The notes: a model not told the origin generated them from the letters alone. DNA of 64,000 nucleotides from Ptychodera flava (GCF_041260155.1 NC_091940.1:25286370-25350369); one strand, 5' to 3'. Shown: positions 1-11,579, counted from the first letter of the stretch. A program made the numbers and translations.

Positions 1-96
1 TATGAAAAAACTTGACTAGCCGGGCTTATTTGCTTTGCTTTGACACAGCAGTCTTCTATATTGATAAACTACCATAATGTTACTATGTTTTCACAG

Positions 97-318
97 GTAT
101 GGAGTATAACTTTGAGAAACACGGCACAGATTACATCAAGGACTTGGGAGCCCGCTATGATTACTTTTCTATTATGCATTATCATCACACGGCTTTCAGC
201 ATCAACGGCCAGTCCACCATACTGCCCACCCAGAGTGGAGTTTCCGCCGAAGACCTCGGCTCGAGTCGTGACTTTACGGAGACGGACATTTTCAAACTGA
301 ACAAGCTGTACAACTGTG
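97..318 (+). CDS. Astacin metalloprotease, C-terminal catalytic exon
   Basis: The exon follows TTTTCACAG and ends before GTAGGT; 222 bp, phase 1-1, exactly the size of the paralogous exon at 32337-32558. It encodes MEYNFEKHGTDYIKDLG, then the Met-turn YFSIMHYHH, the conserved LPTQSGVSAEDLG stretch and the closing TDIFKLNKLYNCG. In astacins the Met-turn underlies the zinc site and its Tyr is a fifth zinc ligand; both are present. The HExxHxxGxxH exon lies outside the window. This is an intact active-type astacin end, not a pseudogene, as far as this exon shows. Confidence 0.93.
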
Positions 319-828
319 GTAGGTGTACTTTTTTATGGCGGGATTTAACGCCGCTTGCTATCGTCGCTCCCCTAAGTTCTATCGTATGATGTCACAGAAT
401 GGTTTTAAGAACTCTTGAAATATTGCCTCATGACGTCACTCTTCATGGTATTTCTTAATTGGAGATTATCATACATATACATTATATGGTGGCACAATTG
501 ACTATAACACCGACAAAGTCACTGGGTCATGATGTTTAGGTTATTGCATTTCTCTTTGAAGATATTGACTCCTGTCCAAGAAATTCGGAAGAAATGAGTT
601 TGATTGTGCATAGCCATTCCAACAATATGGTTCTCTAGCGACGTAATATTGTTTTACAATCAATTCAGTTTGACTAGGAGAAAAAGCACCATTTTTACTT
701 ACCCACCCCTGATGCGCTAAATGAAATTCAGAATAAAATTGAACTGTAAACTTATCGCTCGATGCAACTTCAAAGGGAGATTGTTTGTGACTGCTTTGTT
801 TGTTTGTTTGTTTGTTTGTGTTGTTAAG
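319..828 (+). other. Intron of gene 1
   Basis: Nothing recognisable except a TTTG-type microsatellite (about 793-822) that forms the polypyrimidine tract of the next acceptor. Confidence 0.6.
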
Positions 829-1035
829 AAGGTGGAGGCGGTGGAGGAGGGGGTGGCGGAGAAGAGAAGGGAAACAAGTGGAGAGATGACTATCGATGTG
901 GACCAAATTATCCTCTAGCTGATGGAAGCCCCTCAGAGTGCAATCCAGATGGAATATATCCATGCTGTTCACCTTATGACTGGTGTGGAAATACAGCAGC
1001 TCACTGCTCCTGCCCAGATTGCATTGACTACAGCG
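829..1035 (+). CDS. Hevein-like eight-Cys module 1, with Gly-rich lead-in
   Basis: Exon 829-1035 (acceptor TTAAG at 828, donor GTGAGT at 1036), phase 1-1. It starts with ten Gly codons and EEKGN, then [42 protein letters not shown] and SCPDCIDYS. Eight cysteines are spaced C-x13-C-x7-CC-x5-C-x6-C-x1-C-x2-C. The CC-x5-C-x6-C core and the S-x-Y-x-W binding triad match the hevein (type 1 chitin-binding) fold; the last cysteines are closer together than in plant hevein. Likely role: binding chitin or another GlcNAc glycan outside the cell (inference). The poly-Gly is probably a flexible hinge. Confidence 0.82.
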
Positions 1036-1351
1036 GTGAGTACGAATATTTGCCACACCGCGGGTCTGCCATCATTTAATAGCTTTTATATCTTTTACAT
1101 ATGGGTCCCGCCATGAGTCCTCTCAATTAAAAAATCATACCTCTCATTGCGCACACTTGTCGGCCTTGATTTCAATTTGTATATGAGCGATTGTGTCGCT
1201 CTAATATACCACATATAATGATTGCTCTGTCAATAAAGTACAGCAGCACATGAATTCTCAAATTGGAAACTGCCTAACACGTAGTTGTATGTTGCCAGTG
1301 GGAGGTAACAATTAATGTTTTTCACTGGTTCGATCTTTTAATTTTACGAAG

Positions 1352-1552
1352 GCGGAGGCGGCGGAGGAGGAGGAGGGGGAGAAGATGAGAAACCGTGGAG
1401 AGATGATTATCAATGTGGACCAAATTATCCCCTGGCTGATGGAAGTCCATCAGAGTGTAATCCAGATGGAATCTATCCATGCTGTTCACCTTACGACTGG
1501 TGTGGAAATACACCAGCTCACTGCTCCTGCCCAGACTGCATCGACTACAGTG
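1352..1552 (+). CDS. Hevein-like eight-Cys module 2
   Basis: Exon with acceptor TTACGAAG and donor GTGGGT, phase 1-1. Gly-rich run, EDEKP, then [42 protein letters not shown] and SCPDCIDYS. All eight cysteines and the S-Y-W triad are kept. Very close to module 1 at DNA level, so recently duplicated. The preceding intron (1036-1351) is only 316 bp and holds nothing recognisable. Confidence 0.82.
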
Positions 1553-1754
1553 GTGGGTTCGTCTGCCTGCCTCTGTGTCTCTCCGTTTGTCTTTCTGTCT
1601 CTGTATATGTGTCTGTCTTGTCTGTTTATCTATCTGTCTGCCTGCCTGTCTGTCCGTCTGTAGGTATGTACATATGCAAGTACGTAGGTACGAATGCATG
1701 TATCTATGTATCTATATATCTATGTATCAATATATCTATATATATGTATCTATC

Positions 1755-1838
<84 letters not shown>

Positions 1839-2125
1839 CACAATCTGTATGTATTTATGTATATGTATGTTTTTGTATTTTAGAGCCTGTCTTTTTTTGC
1901 CGGAATTTCTTTTGTCTTTCCATTGACCCCTAGAATTCACTCATAGAACCTTGCATTTAAGAATGGCTGTCAGTCTCTACGTCTCAATTTTATTTTTAAG
2001 TCTCTCAATATAGCTGTCGAAACTATCGTGTGAAAGACCATCAGGTATGTTGATATATATTAACCCATGTAGGCCTTCTATCTCAGAATATCAAAACTTA
2101 ACATCACATGGCTTCTTACGCGCAG
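1553..2125 (+). repeat. Intron with CTGT-type and TA microsatellites
   Basis: A run of CTGT/CTGC repeats (about 1560-1665) grades into GTAT/CTAT repeats and an almost pure (TA)n tract at 1764-1835. Open frames here translate only to simple-sequence peptide. The rest of the intron is unique sequence with no recognisable exon. Confidence 0.9.
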
Positions 2126-2314
2126 GTGCCGGAGGTGGAGGCGGCAGTGGCAAAAAGTGGAGGGACGATCTCCGGTGTGGTCCAAGTTTTCCCCTAGCCG
2201 ACGGTAGTCCCGCAGAATGCGACCCAAATGGTATCTACCCTTGCTGTTCACCGGCTGCATGGTGTGGAAACACTGCAGCTCACTGCACGTGCTCCTCTTG
2301 TATTGATTACACAA
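2126..2314 (+). CDS. Hevein-like eight-Cys module 3
   Basis: Exon with acceptor TACGCGCAG and donor GTGAGT, phase 1-1. It encodes [53 protein letters not shown] and TCSSCIDYT. The eight-Cys frame is intact, but the middle aromatic of the triad (Tyr in modules 1-2) is Ala while the Trp is kept, so affinity may differ. With module 4 it forms a subgroup (LRCG, SPAAWCG, CSSC) distinct from modules 1-2. Confidence 0.82.
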
Positions 2315-3129
2315 GTGAGTACATGTCGCAATCTCTTATTCCGAGTCAACTATTTGCAAAACAGTCGTAAGGCTACAAAACCGCTATCTTTTGAATTATT
2401 TCGATTATGTCCCGTGTAAGACGGTATGTTGTTCAGCTCACTGAATAATTTTAAATTATCCATTATCACTAGCTCTATTCAGACCTTGCTGTGTGTACAC
2501 GCATGTTAATATGCTGACGATGCCTGTACGTCCCCGAAGGATGTTAAATGTGATATCTACAAGGCAGGGAGGAAGGGCGAAGAGATCCGACGAGATCTTA
2601 CGGGAAGAGATCTGACGATTGACAATGAGCATTTTACAGTGATTGGCACAAACTTAATAGCTGCTCACATAAAAACAAAAATAACTGAAATAAATTGATG
2701 AAATAGCGACTTTATCTTTGTAAGGTCGACATTTGTGCCTTGATTAACAAAGTAACCCTTTGAGTCACTAGAGTCAGTTACTAAATTTCCTCAATAGTGC
2801 GTTTTTGACCATGTCGAGCAAATCACGTGAAATATGTTAATTTGCAAGATGTCACTGGTATTGTGTGCCATTTATCTTTATGAATTAGCAAAGATCTGCA
2901 CTTCCACTTTTCACGCTTATCAGTGTGTGTCAAAGTTAATATTAGCTTGATGGCTTTTACGCTACCTTTGAGCTTGAATAATGGCTGACTGTTTCGACTC
3001 ACTCATCCAGATCAAGGGTGTCATTTGTTTCAAGACGTCTGCAGATTTGCAAATGCTTATTTTTGAAAGGATGTGTCGATTATTTGATATTGATATCAAT
3101 CGAGTATTGTTATACACCTTGATTCACAG
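2315..3129 (+). other. Intron of gene 1
   Basis: About 815 bp of AT-rich sequence; no exon, repeat or motif recognised. Confidence 0.5.
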
Positions 3130-3315
3130 ATGGTGGTGGTGGGGGTACCACCAAAAGGTGGAGGGATGACCTTCGGTGTGGAGCAAGCTTCCCCCTCGCT
3201 AATGGAAGACCTTCAGAATGTAACCCGAATGGCATCTATCCATGCTGTTCACCGGCTGCATGGTGTGGCAATACCAGAGCTCATTGCAGGTGCTCCTCTT
3301 GCATCGATTACAGCA
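3130..3315 (+). CDS. Hevein-like eight-Cys module 4
   Basis: Exon with acceptor GATTCACAG and donor GTGAGT, 186 bp, phase 1-1. It encodes [52 protein letters not shown] and RCSSCIDYS. Same subgroup as module 3, with small changes at otherwise conserved positions (GP to GA, ADG to ANG). The donor implies at least one further exon downstream that I could not find. Confidence 0.82.
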
Positions 3316-4266
3316 GTGAGTAAATATATATTTACCTCCATCCGTCATGAAGAGACCAGAAGGCTCTCTACAACACTGTAAATACTTTCGATGTGTGTGT
3401 GTTTGCTTGCATTGTAACTTTACCAATGCGATAGATGATGCATTTATCACTAAAATATGAATTCATCAAATGTATATCACCAACCTATTATGAAATATCA
3501 CCTAACCGAATATTTAATAACTACCCAATATGTAATATTACAAATTCGGTGATACAGATGTTAGCTCTTGGACTCAAATGTAAAATATCGACGATTCGGA
3601 CGAATTAGGCTTTCCTTCCGAATGTCTTATGATTTCTTACCTTGCATGTAATGTACTTTGTCAGTGCCTAAGTCTGGTGACGTAGCAGGTACGAATATGG
3701 TAATATTTCTGTCTCAATGCAGGAAAATGACCGAGTTGTGAGGTAAACGACGACCGAAGAACATGAAGATTTCTCCATTTTCTTATCGCTACATTATGGT
3801 TGGACAGTACAATCACTATATATGTCTTTTGATATGGCATCAGATTCAAGTCATTTTGTGTTAGTTCTCTGTATATCAAACTAAGATATGAAGCAATAAA
3901 AATTTCATGAAGTCACAAGTTACAGCGGCCAGTCTGATGTTGGTCATTGATGGATAAACAGTAAACAAACATTCAAAATCGGTTGCTATTTCTTTTTCAC
4001 GATTGACAGAATCAAAAAGTTGACACAAACTTGGCATTGAGAGTGCCGGATATCAACCAGGGATAGTTGCCAGAATTTTGGGTAATGTCAGTGCCCTGAA
4101 CGGTACTCCTACTGCTGTAATTGGGACTCAGTTTGCTGGTATGTGTGAAAGCTCTCCCATAGAACGTAAACGACCCCTTCCGAAAATTACTTCGTTTTTG
4201 CATTTGAAATACGACATCAAGATGCTGCTGAACGTTGGTTCCCAATAACCAACCCCCCCCCCCCGC
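3316..4266. other. No recognisable feature; downstream of the last gene 1 exon
   Basis: AT-rich sequence with no coding exon recognised on either strand. Either the last intron or the 3' region of gene 1. Confidence 0.4.
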
Positions 4267-4424
4267 CTTATTTAGGGACCGTTCAGTTTTTACGGCGGGG
4301 GGGGGGCGGCAAAATCCAGGGGGGGGGTCATCGTAATTTTGGAATCCGCAAAGGGGGGTCATCGCTTTTTCACTGGTAGGAAAGGGGGGTCACCACATTT
4401 TCAAAAACATAATACCAACAATAA

Positions 4425-5075
4425 AGTTCACTTTATGCCATGGCCATGATCGACCCTCTTTACCAGCGGGCCGCCTTCGGCGGCCCACTACAATAAATAT
4501 ACATTATGTATTATTTAAAAAAAAACTACTTTGTCAATTGCTAGCGATCCGTATCTTATGCATGCTCTTGTTTTTGTACTTTTTGGCCGGAGGCCAGTAG
4601 TACTGAAATAAATCTATCTATCTATCTACATTATGTATTACCATGACCCTCTTAACGGGCAGACGCCTTTGGCGGCTCACTCCAATTAGGTTTACTTCAT
4701 GCAATGGCCATGATTGACCCTCTTTACCGGCGGGCCGCCTGGGCGGCCCACTACAATACATTGACATTATGTAATACCCCACGGCAATCTTACCGTAAAA
4801 TTCCCAATTGAAGCCGCGGCATGTATTAGAAACATTTTTGAGGGACCCCTGGGATCACGCACTGAATAATGGTAATGGCCGCGCGCCTTCAGTGGCCCTG
4901 TCTAGTAAAGTCTACTTTATGCAATAGCCATGATCGACCCTCTTTACCGGCGTGCCACCTTTGGTGGCCCACTAGAATAAAGTTGACTTTAAGTAATGGC
5001 CCATGACCCTCTTAACCGGAGGGCTCCCTTTGGCGAACCACTCCAATAAAGTTTACTTTATACAATGTTCATGGA
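4425..5075. repeat. Degenerate ~70-bp tandem repeat with GC-rich hairpin
   Basis: The phrase GACCCTCTT(T/A)A recurs at 4452, 4645, 4716, 4936 and 5005; spacings 71 and 69 are direct, 193 is explained by a 114-bp insertion plus the duplicated target, and 220 by about three decayed units. Each unit has a hairpin of the type GGGCCGCC..GGCGGCCC and a segment resembling CAATAAAGTTTACTTTATGC. It forms the interior of element G1. Confidence 0.7.
4501..4640 (+). mobile_element. 5'-truncated LINE tail with 13-bp target-site duplication
   Basis: ACATTATGTATTA occurs at 4501-4513 and again at 4628-4640. Between them are 114 bp ending in a hairpin (GGCC GGA GGCC), AATAAA and a TCTA tail. That is the structure of a 5'-truncated non-LTR retrotransposon copied into one unit of the 70-bp repeat. 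Confidence 0.75.
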
Positions 5076-5413
5076 CATGAGTTGTCTATGGAAATGAAGT
5101 TAAAAATTGCCTTACAGTCGTCCTAATTAACAGACGTTTCAATGGATGTGGCTGAGAAGTTTGTGCACTGGCATCTCTGCTACACGAATAAAGTGCGCCG
5201 CGTACCGGAGTTCAAATCCAAACCATGCGGGTAAATTTGACATATGGGTTTTGGTTATTTTTCAGGGGGGGGGGGGTTCATCAATTTTTTTTCGTCTGAC
5301 AAAGGGGGGGGGGTCATCTTTTTTTCACAAAAAATGCAGGGGGTCTATATTTTTTTGAACACCGGCGACAAGATTTTGCCGCCCCCCCAGGCCGTAAAAA
5401 CTGAACGCTCCCT

Positions 5414-6272
5414 TAATGGAATGTAACTTGGTCCTTTTCGTGGATAGACCCCCTTAACTCTTCAAGAATCATGGAGAATCATGGCGATTTTATCGTCTCT
5501 AATGTTGAAACCTGTGAAGAACGTTTGGATTTCATCGTTTTCTCTGTTTGAAAATTAACAAACTAACGTCTCCTATAATGGTAACAGAGAGTGTTCCAGT
5601 CAGTTTAAATTTAAAGCACCAGTGAATGTGAGGCAATTTGCTTCACTAATATTAAAAGTCACAGGAGGACACCTGTTTTAATCCTTGATTATGAGAGAAG
5701 GTTACTTCAAAGTGTCCTTGAGAAAAGTATCAGCAAAGGGTTACAGTAAAATTTTGAGAGCAGAATTGGTTTGGCTGTCAAGTACACAAGACGTGACGGG
5801 GTCAAGACGTGAGTGGCTTCATCTTGTGCATATATAGTCTCTTTTCACTTCAGTGTTACAGAATGAACACAGTTCACAATGCTTACAAGTACTTTATTAC
5901 ATGCATCTGTATATCGAACATCGCGCGCTCCATAGGATTCAATGGTAACTCGTCGATGACGTCGCGGGCCGCGTAGTCATCACTGGACTGAAAGTGAACC
6001 GGAACTATTTTCAACTTGAAAACTTTTGATGTAAAAGTCTTGAAATTTCATGTTTTGCACAGAAAATCCGGGTTTTTGGAAAAAATTCGCATAAAAATAT
6101 TGATAAACCGCATAACAGTAATTTAAATATATCAATGCGCCGTTTGATGATGAAAATCGTTGTATTTTTAACCGTTTTCGTCTAAAATGAAAATAAAGCA
6201 TTTGACAATAATTTGCCAATAAACGTAAATATTTTTGGTGCAACTGAGTAAGAGAGACATGTAATAAAAAAC
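5414..6272. other. No recognisable feature
   Basis: AT-rich intergenic or intronic DNA; no exon, element boundary or strong repeat seen. Confidence 0.4.
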
Positions 6273-6386
6273 ATTATAGCCTAACAAGGGACTATGTATC
6301 CTCGGGGCAGGAGACCATTTGCCCTCCTTACGTCGGGCAAATGGTCACCTACCCTCGGGCACATAGTCCCATGTTTGGGCTATAAT
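6273..6386. repeat. 114-bp imperfect palindrome
   Basis: ATTATAGCC...GGCTATAAT encloses GGGACTATGT...ACATAGTCCC, which encloses GACCATTTGCCC...GGGCAAATGGTC around a short centre near 6330. The nested arms make a long foldback hairpin, probably a short inverted-repeat element. Confidence 0.8.
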
Positions 6387-7799
6387 ATATAATCTATCGT
6401 CCGCCAAAAGGAACTTACATGGCTTTCTCTATGAATTTGTCGACCTGTAAGAGAATGAGATTTACTCACAAGTGAGGTTGATTATTGTGGACAATGCCGA
6501 TTCTGTAAAGTTTGTTAATCTACTCAGTGGACTCTTTTGGATTGACACGACGCGTAATTGGTCCAGAACATTCTAACGGCTACTATACCAGGGCAGCTCA
6601 CTAATACGTGACCATCCGAAAATGCCTCTCTTCTATTTCTCTGCTGCATCACAGAGAAACATAACAGAGTGGCAACGCTTGCATGCCTTTTGTTCCATGG
6701 TCGTCTAGGTAGACTATTGGCTTTTCATATTGAAATGAGCTTCAAAGGCGTTAAACTTTTTGGAGGCTTTGTTTGTGGTTGATATTACACGAGATTATGC
6801 GAAAAATACGACGAGATGGCATCGTACTGCCGGTCGCCTAGCAACCATAGTTACTTGTGAGCTCTCAGGCCAGAAACACTGCTTCACGCCAATCAAAACA
6901 TAACACGCCAGCAGTTTCATAAACATGTTCTTCCTTGACGCACGTGTAAAAGACGGTATGACTGACCGTAAACCATTGAGTAAAACCAGACAGTATCGAT
7001 AAAAGACTTTCAAATTTGTTCAAACACACTCATTATATATTCATAAAATATGAGAAGAATTTTTAAAACGGTAAAACTCACTTTCCTGAAGCTCAAAACA
7101 CTCCCGTTTTTGCCAGCACGTCAATTCCACTCAGCACCACACGACAACAACAACACAAACTTTGCCGAACGTACTTTCGCTTAACAATGGCGAAAATCCG
7201 AAATTAATGAAGGATGCATGGTCGGCACTCTTCGGAACAGAGAGGCAAGATCAACCTGAGGCGAGGCGAACATGGATGGTTTACGTAACCGCTTCACGCC
7301 TTAAACAATACCCGTTGCGACTCTGTCTACGTTACTCTGTGGCTGCATTTAAACGAACACATCCCCTCAAAATTGCTAGGTCTTTTTGAGAACTTGTAAA
7401 AATGGATGTTAGTGACCTTCAACAGAAAACCAAGTCATCGATGCAATCGATAAAGTCTGATATTTGCTGCCATTGCTGATGCGAAGGGTATAGAGTACGC
7501 CTTCTCGGCTACGACAGTGGATGCGACGCAGACAACAAAAAGTGGCGAGCGCGCTGATATGGTGAGGCAATGTTCTATAGTATGGCATTTCTAAGAGCGA
7601 CATTCTAAACGTTTACACTACTGCTCTTGCAATTTTCTCCATGTATTTAATCGTTTAATTAGTTCTTAATTCAACGATTGGCATTATGACAAACATGTTT
7701 TAACTTTCATCAATCGCCAAGTACCTCAGATACAGTATTTGGGATTTGGTTGTATTGGTCCCATGTGACCTATCAGCACAGCTCCAACGACCCCCCTCC
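6387..7799. other. No recognisable feature
   Basis: No gene, RNA or element boundary recognised. By comparison with gene 2's array a CUB exon would be expected near 7.2-7.6 kb on the minus strand; none is there. Confidence 0.4.
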
Positions 7800-8655
7800 C
7801 TTTAAGAAATTCTGGAGCACATTACATGGACAACATGCATGCAAACATATCTCATATGTCATTCTCGACTCGCAAATTTACTGCCTTGGCGATAAGAGTT
7901 TGCCAGTGTTGGTGATTTTCTCATATACCGCGGCAAAAATAAATAGTATGCGAGTAGATTCACATATTCGCTAACGGTACTTCATAATTGAATCTTGCAC
8001 AAAAATCTACCGACAGAAGAGAAAATCTGGCACCAATGATATAAAATGGGGTATATATCTGCAAAGCTTCGGACCATAGAAGGCATGCAGTGGACAGAAT
8101 TTACCTCAGAAGACTTATAAACACGCTGTGAAGCATCATGCAATGTTTATAATTCATGACTGCAATGAACCTTGTCGAATATGTCCATTGTGCTTTCACT
8201 GCTTGAGAAAGTTTAAGTTTTTGTAAAAATTAAAATTAAGAAAACTTTGAATGTAAGCATTTTCTACAACTATCATTATGATCATCGTCTTTGTCTGGAA
8301 TGAAGTATTAATTAGTTATTTAATTAATTAATTAATAATAATTGATTAAGTTATGATCAATATCAATGCTGCTTTGATGATAGAGCACCAGTTTATCTTC
8401 CTGACGTCAAAGTATACAGGCAAATGAGTTTTTTCCCATGTACTGTATTGTAAGAGTGTACCTACTTTCGAAAGTTATTTCGGTTGACTTATGCTGTGAA
8501 GCGTTCTTGAATGTAAAGTGTTTCGGGTGTCTTTTCACCGAATGCTAGAGGCCGATGTTTTGCCGTTGTCTTGCATGATCGACGTTTGACTGGCGACATA
8601 GACGTTGGCTTCTTTTCTTCATTTACGACTTGAGAAATTTCCGCACGGCCGACCA
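7800..8655 (-). pseudogene. Relic of a gene 2 array unit: introns plus acidic linker exon, CUB exon lost
   Basis: This stretch matches, in order, the introns around the acidic linker exons at 22497, 24005, 25894 and 27297: the phrases ACATGGACAAC..GCAAACAT, CTGGCACCAATG, CATAGAAGGCAT, AATGTTTATAAT, GAGGCCGAT and TTTACGACTTGAGAAA recur. At 8268-8294 is a 27-nt exon-like remnant, phase 1-1, encoding roughly KDDDHNDS, with acceptor CATTCCAG and weak donor GTAGAA. Where the neighbouring CUB exons should be there is unrelated sequence. I read it as an old duplicated unit that lost its CUB exons. Confidence 0.6.
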
Positions 8656-9611
8656 TGGTATCATTGAGCCGCAATCTGCTGAGTTATCATACCCACCTCA
8701 AGAGCGTCAATGGGCCTTGAATTTTGCAAAACCGCCACTGGGGCGCTATTTTGGTCCCCAGCTCAAACTTTCCGTGGATTTGCCCTCACAAACGTTTGAC
8801 CAACATACAAGCAACCCTTGATCGTACAGCTGTGAAGGGGATTAGCGTCGCTTAATGTCCTTAAGTAGGAAAATTTAGCTCAACGCTACAACTGTCGCCT
8901 AGGGGAAATGACAGTCACAGACTACAATGGTAATATATAAACGAAAAGCGAAAGCTAATTTAATCATCTTACGCGCTCAACATGAGATACTGTACATGTA
9001 ATCGCCCCCAGTGCTTCAACGCATATTTGCACCACAATAACATTCGAAAACAATAAAAGCAGTAATTCTGGTGTTAAATTTGCATTTAAAGCATTCAATT
9101 TGCCTTAGACCTGAAATGTGTCATTTTAATACTTCTCATTTTATGATGTGAGGTTATCATCATATATTAAAAGACGTCTGCCTATGATAACAATGAGATA
9201 CTCGGGTAGATGATATATGACGCAGAAATTTGTCGATACAAATTTGAAACTGAGTCTGTTTCACCTCACGTGACAATATGTTTAATTGGTCTGACTAAAA
9301 TAAGTGTTACATCCGTATCATCTCGGTTGCAAGGCTGACCAATGACTTCGATACAATGTCGAAAAAAAGGTAACAATCCTTTGTTCCCATGCAGATTTCT
9401 GTGTTGAAATTAAACATCGGTGGAAGGATGTCTGGGGTCCATTTTTGTTATGTTATCCACTGCATCGCATCTAGACATTATGGTTCTTCTTCTTCTGTGG
9501 ATAAAGAGGAAATGTATTTGAGTGTATTGACTGTATTGTCAGATGAGCAATATTTTCAATTGTGTTAATATAGCAAATTAAATTTGACTTGTTTTACTAA
9601 GAGGTGGACTT

Positions 9612-9678
<67 letters not shown>

Positions 9679-9870
9679 GTTTGAGATTCTTTGACCAAGG
9701 TTAAGTAGTAGTACATGAACACCTTTTTAACGTCTTAAGCTGCTGCTGCTGATTTTGAGAATTGCAAGCCTGAAATCCTGACACTGTTTATCGCTCAAAG
9801 TCCTTCAACGGATATTGGGAGATTTGGATTCATGCGATGTTGCATATCGGTGTTGATTTGATTTGCTTAC
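8656..9870. repeat. Non-coding stretch with (CT)n microsatellite
   Basis: (CT)n runs from 9610 to 9674. No exon recognised in the rest. The 3' end of gene 2 should lie here or further left, because the exon at 9871-10065 ends in a good donor. Confidence 0.7.
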
Positions 9871-10065
9871 CAAGTATACTGTAGTCAACGCAACCTTTAC
9901 AAGAGCAGTGTTTCATGGTGTTTCCACATTTGAAATTTGGTGCACAGCAAGGGTACTTGCCGTTAGGGTTGCACTGTGATGGGCTACCGTCGGCAAGGGG
10001 GTACTTATGGCCACAAAGAAGGTCCTCTCTCCATTTCACGCTGTTGGCATCTTCACCGTCATCAT
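9871..10065 (-). CDS. Hevein-like module 7, most divergent
   Basis: Exon 10065 down to 9871 (acceptor AATTCCAG, donor GTAAGC), 195 bp, phase 1-1. It encodes [53 protein letters not shown] and SCKGCVDYSIL. All eight cysteines remain, but the S-Y-W triad of the other modules is A-F-K, so the canonical sugar-stacking face is lost. The acidic start resembles a linker exon fused to the module. Confidence 0.8.
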
Positions 10066-10429
10066 CTGGAATTGAGATCATCCCGGTCAGCATGTGGATG
10101 TACGAGCAAAACTTTAGAAATGACTGCAATGGTGTAATTCTCAACTTCGTAAACAACAATAATGCAGTAGGCAGGTTAACTTAAAAATTAAAGGGTCAGT
10201 GATGGTAACTTTTGATGATTTTTTCGCTATTTTTGTTTTCATTGTCAATCATAATTTCGTATGTTGATATACATTCTTTTGTCAACTCAGCCTGCACGTG
10301 TATTATTATTGACGAGTGGATTTCGGTCCGGACTTGAATTCAAATGAAAACAACAACAGTGCATTTAACACATATTATGGGTTTGGGTTCAACATATCCC
10401 TCACATCTCAATAGTATCTTTCTTTCGCA

Positions 10430-11538
10430 AAAAAAGCAGTCAGAGCTATAACTTTCAGTGACTTCACAGCAAAGTCAGCTACTCTTTTCAAACAACTTAA
10501 TATTCTCGATATATACAAATTACATATATTACATATCAGTACATTCATGTACGATCTTATAAATAATAACTTGCCACACAGTCTTACAACATACTGTCAG
10601 TTGCCTTCTCATTGCTACAGTACACGTCATAAAATTAATGGTAACCGTTATGTCCCAAGTGTCAACACTTCCTTGGGTAAATTCTCAATATCATATACAG
10701 GTTGCATCTATTGGAATACATTACCTAAACAAATTAAAACAAAAACTAGTAGAAGTTCGTTCAGACACTCCCTTTCAAGTCTCCTCATACACGGTTAGTG
10801 TTTTAAGTGATGAAGAGTTTTATTCAACTTCACAAATATGTATATCATATATAAATATATATATTTCTCTATATTTCTCTATACATTTTTTGGTTTTTTT
10901 GTTTGTTTGTTTTGTTTCGTTTTTTGGGGAGTTTTTGGGTTTTTTTATTTTACGTATTTTCTACTTACTGGTAACGTATTTATTTAGTTATTTATTTATT
11001 TATGTAGTTGTTCTTATTCACTTAGTTAGTTTCTTAGCACTTTCAAGTCTACTCTTACACGATTAGTGTTTTAAGTGATGAAGAGTTATATTCAACTTTA
11101 CATATATGTATATCATATTTAAATATGTATATTTTTTCTATACGTTTTCAACTTTTTAATTTAAATATTATATTTTATATATGTTTTTTTTTTCTCTCTT
11201 TTTAATGGTTTTCTTTTTTACGTATTTCTACTTACTCGTAATGTATCTATTTAGTTATATATTTATTAATGTATTAATGTAGTTGTTCTTTTATTCACTT
11301 AGTTACTTTGTTACAGTTAGGTTACTTTGCAGTCCAGCTACTTTCGTGTTACACTACCCTCGATATACTTCAGTTCTCTTGTTTCTTTTTCTTTTTTTTG
11401 CTTTAACATCAAATGGATTTGGGAACGGACTAGACTAGCATTTGCTATTTTCCGTTTCCGTTTACCCTTTATCACAGCACAACTCAGATGTACATTCATT
11501 ACTGAATTGTAATATTAATATGATTAAGGGTAATAAAG

Positions 11539-11579
<41 letters not shown>

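Larger units (their letters stand above)
97..3315 (+). other. Gene 1 model: astacin protease with hevein-like C-terminal modules (partial)
   Basis: Five exons, each with AG before and GT after, all phase 1-1: the C-terminal exon of an astacin catalytic domain, then four exons each encoding one eight-cysteine hevein-like module. Joined in frame they give the end of a zinc protease followed by four modules in tandem. The 5' part (signal peptide, propeptide, zinc-binding exons) must lie left of position 1. The last exon seen has a good donor (GTGAGT at 3316), so at least one more exon or a terminal exon should follow; none could be recognised up to 9.8 kb. The product is probably secreted, by analogy with gene 2, which has a signal peptide. 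Confidence 0.8.
4270..5413. mobile_element. Non-autonomous TIR element with subterminal G-tract repeats (element G1)
   Basis: The ends are inverted copies: GGGACCGTTCAGTTTTTACG at the left (from 4270) and its near-complement ending about 5413. Just inside each end are three G-tracts followed by TC(A), at 4328, 4359, 4390 (exactly 31 bp apart) and at 5278, 5314, 5344. These tracts lie in the same strand orientation at both ends, although the tips are inverted. The interior is a ~70-bp tandem repeat and no transposase frame is visible. Flanks read TTA on both sides, so a short TTA or TA duplication is possible. A second element of the same design is at 44286-45733. Confidence 0.65.

Noticed and set aside
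1479..1940. Long open frames on both strands through the CTGT/TA microsatellite
   Set aside because: They translate to simple-sequence Tyr/Ile or Ser/Cys repeats; a microsatellite artefact in an intron of gene 1.
7162..7389. 75-codon plus-strand frame upstream of the relic unit
   Set aside because: No motif, no convincing splice sites, and not similar to any module of genes 1 or 2.
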